Source: Corynebacterium amycolatum
GTDB taxonomy: Bacteria; Actinomycetota; Actinomycetes; Mycobacteriales; Mycobacteriaceae
Length of the DNA stretch: 64,000 nucleotides
NCBI RefSeq assembly: GCF_016889425.1
Contig: NZ_CP069513.1
Location: 1,550,001 to 1,614,000, forward strand
Direction: 5' to 3'
Part shown: positions 48,232 to 59,139 of the stretch, in pieces
How the letters are laid out: every line of letters starts with the position of its first letter
Numbering within the stretch: the first letter of the stretch is position 1
The notes under the pieces: generated by a model
What the model was told of the DNA's origin: nothing
The model's database searches: none
Seen by the model: the letters and a program-made list of their open reading frames with translations, nothing else
Made by a program: the position numbers and the translations under genes

Positions 48232-49800
48232 ACGTTTGGTCTGCGCTCATCATTCGACAGTTGGACACTGACGTGTGACTTCCTCGTCATCGGCGGGGGA
48301 GTCGCAGGGCTCAGTGCTGCGCGTAGGGCCCTTGAGCTCGGCCTCGACGTGCTGGTTATCGACAGCGTCGAGTGGCGCGTCGGTGCCCGCAAACAGCTGC
48401 GTTTCGCCGATGCCGCCACGAATCTCGCACAGGGCGGGCTCGCGGTCGTCGGGCTTGACGACGACCCCAGCGGCCATGTGGCCAATGGGTTCGAGGACAC
48501 CACTGATTCCCATATCGCGGACACCCTCGATGCCGGTGCCGGCCACTGCGATGAAGCGGCCGTGGCTTCTATCATCCGTGCCGGCGCTGCGGCGACCGAG
48601 TGGCTGATTGGGCTAGGCGCCACATTTGACCCGGCGCCGGATAACCCGGCCGTATATTCCCGCACCAAAGAGGGCGGACACCACGCGCGGCGCATCATTC
48701 ATGCCGGTGGTGACGCCACTGGTGCTGAAATTGAGCGCGCCCTAGAAGCCTCAGTTACCGGCGTGCGAGTACTGCAGAACGCTACAGCGCGCCAGCTCAT
48801 CGTTGGCAAAGACGGCCGCGTGCTGGGGGCGCTGGTAGCGGATCCCCGTGGTGGCGGCGCTATTCGCGCAGGTGCAACTCTGCTGGCTACCGGTGGCGTG
48901 GGGCATATTTACCGCGCGACTACGGCGCCTTCGGGCGCCCGCGGTGAGGCTATCGGCATGGCCTCCGATGCTGGCGCGGAGATTCGGGACATGGAGTTTA
49001 TCCAGTTCCACCCGACAGTGCTCTATGACGAGCGCTCGGCATCAGACGGCACCGGCCGACGCCATCTCATCAGCGAGGCTGTCCGTGGTGAAGGAGCCAT
49101 CCTCGTCGATTCCCGGGGAAACAGTGTGACCGCCGGCGTTGACCCACGCGGAGACCTGGCTCCGCGCGATATCGTCTCGCGTGCCATCGCGACTCGCATG
49201 CGTCAGCTCGGCGAGGACCATGTCTTCCTCGACGCACGTCACATCGACAACTTCGCCGTCCGCTTTCCGACGATCACAGCGGGCCTGACCGCAGCGGAGA
49301 TTGATCCGACCAAGGACCTCATTCCCGTGGCCCCGGCGGTCCACTACACCTGTGGTGGCATTGCCGTCGACCCATTCGGTGCAACTAGAGCGCCGGGTCT
49401 CTTTGCGGCCGGTGAATGCTCCGCGACGGGGCTGCACGGTGCCAACAGGTTGGCTTCCAATTCGTTGCTGGAGGGACTGGTCGTCGGCAAGCGAGTGGCC
49501 GAAAAAGTCGCTGAAACACACGCTGTGCCGGTCGGGGACGAGGAATTCGCAGCGGCGGTTGAAGGCCTGCCGCAGCCACGGCCGGAACTGGAACCGCGCC
49601 AGCTTTTCCGGTTGCAGACTGCGATGCAGGAAGGCGCTGGTGTAACGCGCAATGAGCAGAGTTTGCGGCAGGCATTGGCGGTTATCGATCGGCTCCCGCA
49701 ATCGGTTCAGGTCGTGGCCGCAAGGAAAGTCGTCGAAGCGGCATTGGCACGACCATATACTTTGGGGTGCCACACTTGGTTTGAAAAGGACGGGGATTAG
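48232..49800 (+). CDS. nadB: L-aspartate oxidase without a canonical start codon
   Basis: FAD enzyme that oxidises aspartate to iminoaspartate for NadA. The FAD-binding motif CDFLVIGGGVAGLSAARR begins at 48277. QGGLAVVG, TEWLIGLGATFDPAP, TKEGGHHARRIIHAGGDATG, EFIQFHPTVLYD and HYTCGGIAVDPFG follow. The frame is open from a TGA at 48196, yet it has no ATG, GTG or TTG before GTG 48349, which lies after the FAD motif. The most likely start is ACG 48232, one T-to-C change from ATG and 1 nt after the nadA stop; CTG 48241 is an alternative. From ACG the protein is 522 aa, a normal length. Confidence 0.85.
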   Translation, partial: TFGLRSSFDSWTLTCDFLVIGGGVAGLSAARRALELGLDVLVIDSVEWRVGARKQLRFADAATNLAQGGLAVVGLDDDPSGHVANGFEDTTDSHIADTLDAGAGHCDEAAVASIIRAGAAATEWLIGLGATFDPAPDNPAVYSRTKEGGHHARRIIHAGGDATGAEIERALEASVTGVRVLQNATARQLIVGKDGRVLGALVADPRGGGAIRAGATLLATGGVGHIYRATTAPSGARGEAIGMASDAGAEIRDMEFIQFHPTVLYDERSASDGTGRRHLISEAVRGEGAILVDSRGNSVTAGVDPRGDLAPRDIVSRAIATRMRQLGEDHVFLDARHIDNFAVRFPTITAGLTAAEIDPTKDLIPVAPAVHYTCGGIAVDPFGATRAPGLFAAGECSATGLHGANRLASNSLLEGLVVGKRVAEKVAETHAVPVGDEEFAAAVEGLPQPRPELEPRQLFRLQTAMQEGAGVTRNEQSLRQALAVIDRLPQSVQVVAARKVVEAALARPYTLGCHTWFEKDGD

Positions 49801-49806
49801 CTAGCC

Positions 49807-50688
49807 ATGACTCTTGAGAAGGACACTCTGCGCGGGGTGCTGAACGAAAACATCACCCGCGGACTCATTCGGACGGCACTGCAGGAAGATATGAGCTTCG
49901 GGCCGGATGTGACTTCGCTGTCGACAGTCTCGGCAGCTGCGCAGGCACGCGCCCGCCTGGTGGCCCGGCAAGAGGGCGTTATCGCGGCTATCGATGCGGT
50001 GGAGTGGACGCTGCAGGAGGTCATCTCGGGTGAGTTCACCGTCGAAAAGCACGTTGAAGATGGCACCCTGGTGCGTCCTGGCACAGTGCTGGCAACGATT
50101 TCTGCGCCGACTCGGGGGTTGCTGACTGCTGAGCGGACAATGCTGAATATCCTCACGCACGCCAGTGGTGTAGCTACTGCGACGCGCCAGTGGGCTGACG
50201 CAATCGTTGGCACCGGTGCGCGGGTGCGCGATTCCCGAAAGACACTGCCGGGTCTGCGCAACCTGGAAAAGTATGCGGTGACCTGCGGTGGTGGAATTAA
50301 ACACCGCTATGCATTGGGCGATGAGGCACTGATTAAGGACAACCACGTGGTGGCCGTCGGTTCCGTGTCCGGTGCGTTGAAGAGGGTGCGGGCTCAGTAT
50401 CCGGAGCTGCCGTGCGAGGTGGAAGTCGATACCCTCGCACAGCTCGATGAAATCCTGCCGATGAAACCGGACATCGTCATGCTGGACAACTTCGAAGTTT
50501 GGGAGACCCAGATTGCGGTACAGCGCCGCTCGCAGATTTCTCCGGCAACCCAGCTGGAGTCCTCTGGCGGACTGACCATCGATGTGGCTCGTGAGTACGC
50601 GTCCTGTGGTGTCGATTACCTGGCTGTGGGCGCGCTAACCCACTCGGCCAAGGTGTTCGATGTCGGACTCGACTTCGACGAGCAGTAG
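49807..50688 (+). CDS. nadC: Nicotinate-nucleotide pyrophosphorylase (carboxylating)
   Basis: Converts quinolinate and PRPP to nicotinate mononucleotide. Family landmarks: RTALQEDMSFGPDVTS, ARLVARQEGVIAAIDA, TERTMLNILTHASGVAT-type helix (here AERTMLNILTHASGVAT), DSRKTLPGLRNLEKYAV and KDNHVVAVGSV, then the C-terminal barrel with VEVDTLAQLDE, MLDNFE, ESSGGLTIDVAREYA and YLAVGALTHSAK. Length 293 aa. It is 6 nt after nadB, completing the operon. Confidence 0.95.
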   Translation: MTLEKDTLRGVLNENITRGLIRTALQEDMSFGPDVTSLSTVSAAAQARARLVARQEGVIAAIDAVEWTLQEVISGEFTVEKHVEDGTLVRPGTVLATISAPTRGLLTAERTMLNILTHASGVATATRQWADAIVGTGARVRDSRKTLPGLRNLEKYAVTCGGGIKHRYALGDEALIKDNHVVAVGSVSGALKRVRAQYPELPCEVEVDTLAQLDEILPMKPDIVMLDNFEVWETQIAVQRRSQISPATQLESSGGLTIDVAREYASCGVDYLAVGALTHSAKVFDVGLDFDEQ

Positions 50689-50722
50689 CTGAATCAGCCC
50701 CGGTTTCGCCTCGTAGCTTCGC

Positions 50723-51298
50723 CTACAGGCGACGGGCGATCTCTGCCCCAATCTCGCTTAGTGCTGACCCCCAGCGCTCCCGCGATTGCTCATCACAGGT
50801 TTTCTGTGCGCGGTAAAGCGCCTTCTCCGCAGCACCGGCATCGCCCAAATGCAGGTGGCACTGTGCAATTTGTGCAAGCAGAGGCACGGCCTGGATATTG
50901 AGCTTGTCGGACTGGAAAAGTCCCGCCGCCAACTCCAGGTGATCAATGGCGCGCCCCTGATGTCCTCGACGAATCTCTGCCTGGCCGTTCAAGGTGTGCC
51001 ACATCGCCCAGCGCAAGTGGCGCGGTGGGGTGTCCGCGGTCGGCTCGAAGCCGTCTTTCTCCAGGTTATCCAGCAGATCCAACCAATCCGCGGCCTTGTC
51101 CATCAGCTTTGGTGCAGAGCCACGGATGGGGCGCCCCAGACTGTCGGTTTGCGGGGCATCAGCCTTGTCGCCGAGCTCCTCGAACCCCTGCATCAGAGTT
51201 AGGGCTGCTTCCCAGAGGTTGTTTTCCTCAGCCAATGCCGTGGCGGCGTCGAAAAGCTGCTGCGGGCTAGAAGTCGCGGAATCACCAGAAGTAGTCAT
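50723..51298 (-). CDS. TPR-like protein, third of a tandem trio
   Basis: 191-aa helical protein. Repeats such as HLRWAMWHTLNGQAEIRRGH, QAVPLLAQIAQCHLHLGDAG and AAEKALYRAQKTCDEQ follow the tetratricopeptide pattern. The N-terminal residues (FDAATALAEENNLWEAALTL) also look like a helix pair. It lies 50 nt downstream of a larger TPR-like gene on the same strand and is probably co-transcribed. No signal peptide or catalytic motif. Function unknown. Confidence 0.68.
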   Translation of the reverse strand: MTTSGDSATSSPQQLFDAATALAEENNLWEAALTLMQGFEELGDKADAPQTDSLGRPIRGSAPKLMDKAADWLDLLDNLEKDGFEPTADTPPRHLRWAMWHTLNGQAEIRRGHQGRAIDHLELAAGLFQSDKLNIQAVPLLAQIAQCHLHLGDAGAAEKALYRAQKTCDEQSRERWGSALSEIGAEIARRL

Positions 51299-51348
51299 GA
51301 CCTAACACTCTACTTTGTGCCACCGCCAGCACCGAAGTGGGCGGGGCG

Positions 51349-53175
51349 CTAGTATTCGTCGTCAAGCGACTGAATAATGATGACGTCAAGGGCATCGAGA
51401 ACAGGATGGCCTTCCCACACGTCGCGGGGCAGAAGCTCTTCGACGCGCCGAGCATAGGCGGCGGCACCGTCGGAATCACCCGCGTCGAGACGGTAGCGAA
51501 CCCCCGCCAGCAGCGCGCGGGCGGCTTCCTCGCCATCGCCGGACTGCAGGTAGCCCTTCGCGGCGGCTTCCACATGGTTGATGGCCAAAGTGTCGCGGCC
51601 AGCGGAGTAGAAGACGTAGGCGGCATCGTCGTGCCAGTCGGCGAGTGACCAGTCGTCGGAGATGAGCTTCTGAGAACGCAGCAGAAGGTCCTCAGCCTCG
51701 CTGAGCGTGTGGTCAATGGCGGCGGAAGCGTCCTCAGAGACGATCTCGGCGGTGAATTCGGAGCCCTCTTCGGAAATGACCAGGTCAATGACATGAATGA
51801 TAGAACGCGCAGCCTGACGGTAGGCCTTGGCAGCGCCCTTGGTATCGCCGTTGCGTTCAAGGTGCTCGCCGTGCTCGATGAGCAGCTTTGCCGCCCGGCG
51901 GGGATTATTGCCGAGCCCCGCGGCTGTGGAGGCAATAGAAAACGCCGCGTCGGTGCGTTCTTCATCGGCGGTAAATGCTGACCAGTGCGCAACTGGTTCG
52001 GCAAAGCGCAGCGCCTCGTCAACCTCGTCGGCATCGAGGAGACTGCGGGCCAAAACGAGCTGGATATCCATGGTGATGGGGTTGACCGGCATGCCCTCGG
52101 CGCTGGCGAGCGCGCGGCGGGCAAATTCGGCGGATTCCGCGAAATCGCCGTGGGCGTTGAGAAGCGCACAGAGCAGACGCACGCTGCGAAGCACCGCGAC
52201 CGTGAGTCCTGCATCGAGACCAGCCTGCACGATTGGGCGTAGCTGGCGGATTGCCTCCGCTTCCTCACCAGCTTCCAGAGAGAGAAAAGCCAGAAATTGG
52301 CGCGCTTCAATCGTCGTGGTGACGGGTTCCGACTGAGGAGCCGCTGCGACGCTGGCAGCGATGCGGGCGGCCCTGCGCAGTTCACCACGGCTGTGCGCGA
52401 GCTGCGCCTCCAACAGCTTCCGATCGTCGAAACTGCTTCGCTTTGGTGCCCAGCGTGCGGACCATTCAGAGAGCTGACCGGCGATTTCCGCCCGGCGCGC
52501 CAGCGATGCTGCGGCGCCGGCAACAGCCGCGCTGACCAGGTAGTAATAGGCCTCGCCGGGCTGTGGAGTGGTGGCGACGATGTCCTTAGTAAGACTGATC
52601 AGCTCAGGGATTTCGGAGTCCTCGGGGCGACGGCCGGTGATGGCATCACCGGGGTTGGCGTCGATGAAGGCCTCAGCCTCGGCGAATGCTCCGTAGGAGC
52701 GTGCGTGCAAGATCGCGGGGCGAATGTTGGCCTCAGTTGCCCAACGCAGCCACTCGGCGCGTGCAGCAGTGGCTTCTTCTACTAATTCGAGTTGGTCGGC
52801 AACTGCATGCCTGAGTGCGTGGAATTCGCCAATGACATCGGGGGAGTTTGTAGGTGCGTCGGCCAACCAGTGCGTGTGGGCGAACTTGGTGACCGCGCGC
52901 CAACTGGTGACGTGGTCGAGCGTGGCGCCGGCCTTGCGGGAAATAACCAGCAGCTCCGGGAGGGAGTCCGGCAATGCCTTTAGCGGATTGGGCAGGGGAG
53001 GAAAGTCCAAGGGGTCGGACGAGTTCTCCGTCGCTGATGCGTTTTCCGAATTCACTGACACGTGGTCGGCAGCGATGCCGGCTTCCCAATCGCCAACTTG
53101 AATTTCAGACTCAGAGTTTTCTTCTTCCCACCAGACCATTGGACTATCTTCGCCCGTGGCATCGGGAAGATGCAA
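51349..53175 (-). CDS. TPR-like protein, second of a tandem trio
   Basis: 608-aa all-helical protein. Helix-pair repeats are visible through ~95-600, for example ARQFLAFLSLEAGEEAEAIR and AEFARRALASAEGMPVNP. Between ~300 and 420 it matches the upstream gene: ITMDIQLVLARSLLDADE here, ITMEIALLKATALYELGD there; both continue with WS..T.D..RTD and IA..A...GN. The acidic N-terminus (WWEEENSESEIQ) is unusual. The start is uncertain between ATG 53175 and ATG 53139 (MVWWEEEN). Function unknown; TPR solenoids usually bind other proteins. Confidence 0.7.
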   Translation of the reverse strand: MHLPDATGEDSPMVWWEEENSESEIQVGDWEAGIAADHVSVNSENASATENSSDPLDFPPLPNPLKALPDSLPELLVISRKAGATLDHVTSWRAVTKFAHTHWLADAPTNSPDVIGEFHALRHAVADQLELVEEATAARAEWLRWATEANIRPAILHARSYGAFAEAEAFIDANPGDAITGRRPEDSEIPELISLTKDIVATTPQPGEAYYYLVSAAVAGAAASLARRAEIAGQLSEWSARWAPKRSSFDDRKLLEAQLAHSRGELRRAARIAASVAAAPQSEPVTTTIEARQFLAFLSLEAGEEAEAIRQLRPIVQAGLDAGLTVAVLRSVRLLCALLNAHGDFAESAEFARRALASAEGMPVNPITMDIQLVLARSLLDADEVDEALRFAEPVAHWSAFTADEERTDAAFSIASTAAGLGNNPRRAAKLLIEHGEHLERNGDTKGAAKAYRQAARSIIHVIDLVISEEGSEFTAEIVSEDASAAIDHTLSEAEDLLLRSQKLISDDWSLADWHDDAAYVFYSAGRDTLAINHVEAAAKGYLQSGDGEEAARALLAGVRYRLDAGDSDGAAAYARRVEELLPRDVWEGHPVLDALDVIIIQSLDDEY

Positions 53176-53215
53176 AACTGCTTTGCTTTTCAGACCTGTA
53201 CAGCCGGATGCGCTG

Positions 53216-54922
53216 TTAATCCGGGGTTGAAAAGCTACGCATTAGTCCACGAACTTCATCGCGCACCGGGTGATCCGGGCCGACTAGGTCGCCGATGCGA
53301 GTCGCGAACCGGCGGGCGCGTTCCTCATTGTTGTCACTAGCAGCAGCACGCACTGCGATAGTCAGCGTGCGGGCGGCATCGGCAGGGGCGTGGGCTTCTA
53401 AGAAAAGCTCGGCAGCTTCGTCGGCGTACTTGTACACGCCGTCGTTGTCCCATACCGACCAGCACAGCAGCGCCTGCGACTCGTGCCACTTGGCCGATTC
53501 CCAGGACCCAACCACGTAGCCACGCGAGCGTTCCATCAGGTGGTCGGTCAGCTCGCTTGTGGCGCCCACGTTACTGAGCGATAGTGCGGCATCCATCAGA
53601 GTTTCCGCAGGTGAAATCGGTGACGAGTATACGGCACGAATATCGGCCAGCGCGTCGAAGAGCACTGCCGCATGTTCAGTATTTCCCTCTTGGACTGCCG
53701 ATTCCGCCGCAATAGCACAGGAAAAATCAGTACGCGCGGAATCCTGGGTAGGCTCAGACCACTTTGCAACCGACTCCGCTTCCTGGCCGGCGTGGCGGAA
53801 ATCTCCGAGCTCGTACAGTGCCGTTGCCTTCAGCAGCGCGATTTCCATGGTGATTTCACAGTCGGGGTAGTCTGCCGACACGTCCTGGGCGCGCTGAGTC
53901 AGCTTCAGCATCTCCTCGGCATCGGGCTTGTTGTGTGCCACCTCGAAGTTGATGTCTGCCATCTCACGAACCGCGAGAATATAGTCAGTGTCCAGTCTGT
54001 GCTGGTCCGCGACTGCCACGTTGTTCGACAGCATTCGGAACGCGGTATCGCTATTACCGGTCTCTATCGAGTACCGTGCCAAATTCTGCCTCAGCTCAAG
54101 GCCCGCGATTACGGAGCGGTTACCGATTGCATTGAGCTGTGAGGCGCAAAGTCGCGCTGCGTCGACGACCTTCCCGGCTCGGTGCAGCAGTGATGCCTCC
54201 GTCAGAGTCTTCGCCAGCGCAATCGACTCAAACTTATCCTCATTCGGCAGTGCCCGAATCATCTCGTGCAGCTCCCGTGCCAAGTCCTCGCGGTTGACCT
54301 TTCGCAAGGCGCTCGCAATCCGAATCAGCGCGTCAGTCAGTGCCGCCCGCTTCTTCCACTGGCGGGGGCTAAACGGCTCATCCGCTTCTTCGCTTGCCGA
54401 CGATTCCTGCGGCCGCAGCCCATCCGCATCCGTGGTCACCGCGCTGTGGCTGCCGGTTGGGGCATCCAAATCGTCGGCAAGCACGAGTGCCCGGTACGAG
54501 GTGATTTCCCTGCTCATGCGTGCGATGAGGGGGATTTCGGTCTCTGCGGCAGCAGAGGTTTGACCATCGGCGATAAAGGTGGTGTAGCGGCGGGCTTCGT
54601 CTGCCGCCAGCCGTGCCCGGGCGCGCCAGTACTCCGGCACGTTGTCGTTATCGGATGCCCATACCATCCAGTTCAGGGCGGCATCGTGCGCAGCTGTCAT
54701 CATGCCGAGCGATTCGGTGACCTCGCGGACAATGCGGTAAAACGCGCCGACGTGTTCGATAACGCCGTGGGCTTCCGGGGCAGAAAAGAGTTGTGGGTTG
54801 TAGAAATGATGCGCGAAAACTGATTCCAGTTGGCGCGTGGCCAGGGAATTGTCGGCTGCGGTCGCGTCTGCGTAGGCTGCGACGAGCTCCGGCAAATCCG
54901 GGCTGTTTCCTACCTGGTTCAA
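53216..54922 (-). CDS. TPR-like protein, first of a tandem trio
   Basis: 568-aa all-helical protein, paralogous to the next gene downstream in both middle and N-terminal parts (IPLIARMSREITSY compared with IPELISLTKDIVAT). The TTG start follows AAAGG by about 8 nt. No signal peptide, nucleotide-binding or catalytic motif is seen. It heads a three-gene minus-strand operon ending at 50723 and is divergent from hisD. Function unknown. Confidence 0.7.
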   Translation of the reverse strand: MNQVGNSPDLPELVAAYADATAADNSLATRQLESVFAHHFYNPQLFSAPEAHGVIEHVGAFYRIVREVTESLGMMTAAHDAALNWMVWASDNDNVPEYWRARARLAADEARRYTTFIADGQTSAAAETEIPLIARMSREITSYRALVLADDLDAPTGSHSAVTTDADGLRPQESSASEEADEPFSPRQWKKRAALTDALIRIASALRKVNREDLARELHEMIRALPNEDKFESIALAKTLTEASLLHRAGKVVDAARLCASQLNAIGNRSVIAGLELRQNLARYSIETGNSDTAFRMLSNNVAVADQHRLDTDYILAVREMADINFEVAHNKPDAEEMLKLTQRAQDVSADYPDCEITMEIALLKATALYELGDFRHAGQEAESVAKWSEPTQDSARTDFSCAIAAESAVQEGNTEHAAVLFDALADIRAVYSSPISPAETLMDAALSLSNVGATSELTDHLMERSRGYVVGSWESAKWHESQALLCWSVWDNDGVYKYADEAAELFLEAHAPADAARTLTIAVRAAASDNNEERARRFATRIGDLVGPDHPVRDEVRGLMRSFSTPD

Positions 54923-55218
54923 CAGCTGACCTTTCTACGACTGGTTACTACTTTCCTTAACACTGTAATGGGTCACTGTGGCGGAGCTAACTTGCGCCAC
55001 AGTATGAGGGGTTAAATGGGGCAATCGGTATGAACCTAACGTGAGAAATATATGCTTAGTTCATACTCAAGGGTGCCTTTAAGGGCGAATAGTAGCGAAA
55101 ACCGTGGATAAAGTCTTTGGCTTTGACCCAGATTTTTAATACTTTGTTGTCATTTCTTTGTCACTCTGAAGTGCTCACGTATGAATCCATCGTGCGAATA
55201 GGCGGTTACTAATTAATT
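54923..55218. promoter_or_regulatory. Divergent region upstream of hisD with two dyads
   Basis: No gene is seen in these 296 nt. ACTGTGGCG (54975-54983) and CGCCACAGT (54995-55003) form a perfect 9-bp dyad with an 11-nt spacer. TATGAACCTAA (55029-55039) and TTAGTTCATA (55056-55065) are a near-perfect long-range dyad. The stretch 55040-55218 is AT-rich, unlike its surroundings. No T-box sequence was found, although a histidine-responsive leader is reported for C. glutamicum hisDCB as I recall. AGGCGG (55200-55205) is 13 nt from the hisD ATG. Confidence 0.5.
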
Positions 55219-57713
<2,495 letters not shown>

Positions 57714-57758
57714 GCGAAATGCTGCCGGTACATCCCACTACAAGGAGAGATTTGACTT

Positions 57759-58397
57759 ATGCACTTCAGTGATAAGGACCATCTGGAGGCAGAGCGCACT
57801 GAGCGCGTTGGCCGGATCGAGCGCGCCACCCGTGAATCGAGCATCGTCTGCTCGGTGAATCTCGATGGCACCGGCAAGACCGATATTTCGACAGGTCTGC
57901 CGTTCTTTGACCACATGTTGACCGCTTTCGGCTCCCACGGCAGCTTCGACCTGACTGTGCATGCCAACGGTGACACCGAGGTCGATGCGCACCACACGGT
58001 GGAGGACACCGGCATCGTTATGGGGCAGGCGTTTGCCCAGGCACTGGGGGATAAGTCCGGTATTCGCCGCTTTGGTGACAGCTTCATTCCAATGGATGAA
58101 ACTCTGACGCACGCAGTGGTTGACGTGTCGGGTCGTCCGTATTTTGTTGGTACTGGCGAGCCAGAGCAGATGTTGACTGCCGTTATTGGTGGCCACTACG
58201 CAACGGTTATCAATGAGCACTTCTTTGAGTCCTTCGCCCTAAATGCTCGCATTGCGCTGCATGTTCGCTGTCTCTACGGGCGCGATCCGCACCACATCAC
58301 CGAGGCTGAGTACAAGGCTGTGGCCCGTGCCCTGCGTGCTGCCGTCGAGGACGACCCGCGCGTCCACGGTGTGCCGTCGACTAAGGGCACCCTATAG
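57759..58397 (+). CDS. hisB: Imidazoleglycerol-phosphate dehydratase
   Basis: Dehydrates imidazoleglycerol phosphate to imidazoleacetol phosphate. Metal-binding His-rich motifs are present: [51 protein letters not shown] and [17 protein letters not shown]. Length 212 aa is the monofunctional form. AAGGAG (57742-57747) is about 11 nt before the ATG. It is the last his gene before a 5-kb gap to hisH. Confidence 0.95.
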   Translation: MHFSDKDHLEAERTERVGRIERATRESSIVCSVNLDGTGKTDISTGLPFFDHMLTAFGSHGSFDLTVHANGDTEVDAHHTVEDTGIVMGQAFAQALGDKSGIRRFGDSFIPMDETLTHAVVDVSGRPYFVGTGEPEQMLTAVIGGHYATVINEHFFESFALNARIALHVRCLYGRDPHHITEAEYKAVARALRAAVEDDPRVHGVPSTKGTL

Positions 58398-58407
58398 CTT
58401 TCGCAGG

Positions 58408-59073
58408 CTACGCGCGCCCGAGTTGCGCCTGTAGCTGTTCCACCTGCGCATTTAATTCCTCTACCTGCTGCTTCAAATCCTTGATGTCCTGGCGGTAGAG
58501 GTCAATGCGCTCATCAACCTGCTCCTTTGTGTAGCGAGGTTTGATGTATTTGGAACAGTTACTATCAGCCGAAATGACATCGACTACCATCGCGCGCTCA
58601 TATGGGCTGCGGATTTCTCGGCCGTTGACCTGCCGTAGCGTATCCATCAGCTTTGGGTCGTCGGCTTTTTCAATCACTTGTGCTGTGCCGAAGAGCTTGA
58701 GCCGCTTGCGCGTAGCGTAGTCGATGAAAAACATACAGACTCGACTATCGCGGTCAACATTTCCGGTATTGACGAACTGATTATTGCCATGAAATTCGAG
58801 CCAACCCAGCTTCATGGGGTTCAGTACATGGACAAATCCCTCGGGTCCACCGCGGTGTTGGACATAGGGCCAGCCAGCGCCGGTAACAGTGGACAAGAAA
58901 AAGTGCGATGACGTTTTAATGAGCTTTTGGTGGGCCGGCTCGATTTCAAAGTGGTCTTGAGATCGGGGAATCTCAGTTTGAAGTGATTCCTGGCGGCGCC
59001 GGACGTAGCTGTCAAAGGCAATGTCCTGGTACTGGAGATCCTGGTACTCGGGCTTATTGTCCATCGGGCTCAT
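58408..59073 (-). CDS. Pyridoxamine 5'-phosphate oxidase-fold flavoprotein
   Basis: Predicted FMN-binding split-barrel protein: SHFFLSTVTGAGWPYVQHRG, FHGNNQFVNTGNVDRDSRVC and YATRKRLKLFGTAQVIE match the family pattern. Residues ~180-221 form a C-terminal coiled coil (DIKDLKQQVEELNAQVEQLQ). It is probably an oxidoreductase of unknown substrate. TAAAGT lies 8 nt upstream of the ATG. It converges on hisB with a 10-nt gap. It lies beside the IS110 relic and may have come with it, but its base composition is not obviously foreign. Confidence 0.83.
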   Translation of the reverse strand: MSPMDNKPEYQDLQYQDIAFDSYVRRRQESLQTEIPRSQDHFEIEPAHQKLIKTSSHFFLSTVTGAGWPYVQHRGGPEGFVHVLNPMKLGWLEFHGNNQFVNTGNVDRDSRVCMFFIDYATRKRLKLFGTAQVIEKADDPKLMDTLRQVNGREIRSPYERAMVVDVISADSNCSKYIKPRYTKEQVDERIDLYRQDIKDLKQQVEELNAQVEQLQAQLGRA

Positions 59074-59139
59074 ATCCGCAGACTTTAGCCCCGAGGGGAA
59101 GCGCTAGTGCTGACTTTTCAAATAGTTCCCAATTTTGGA

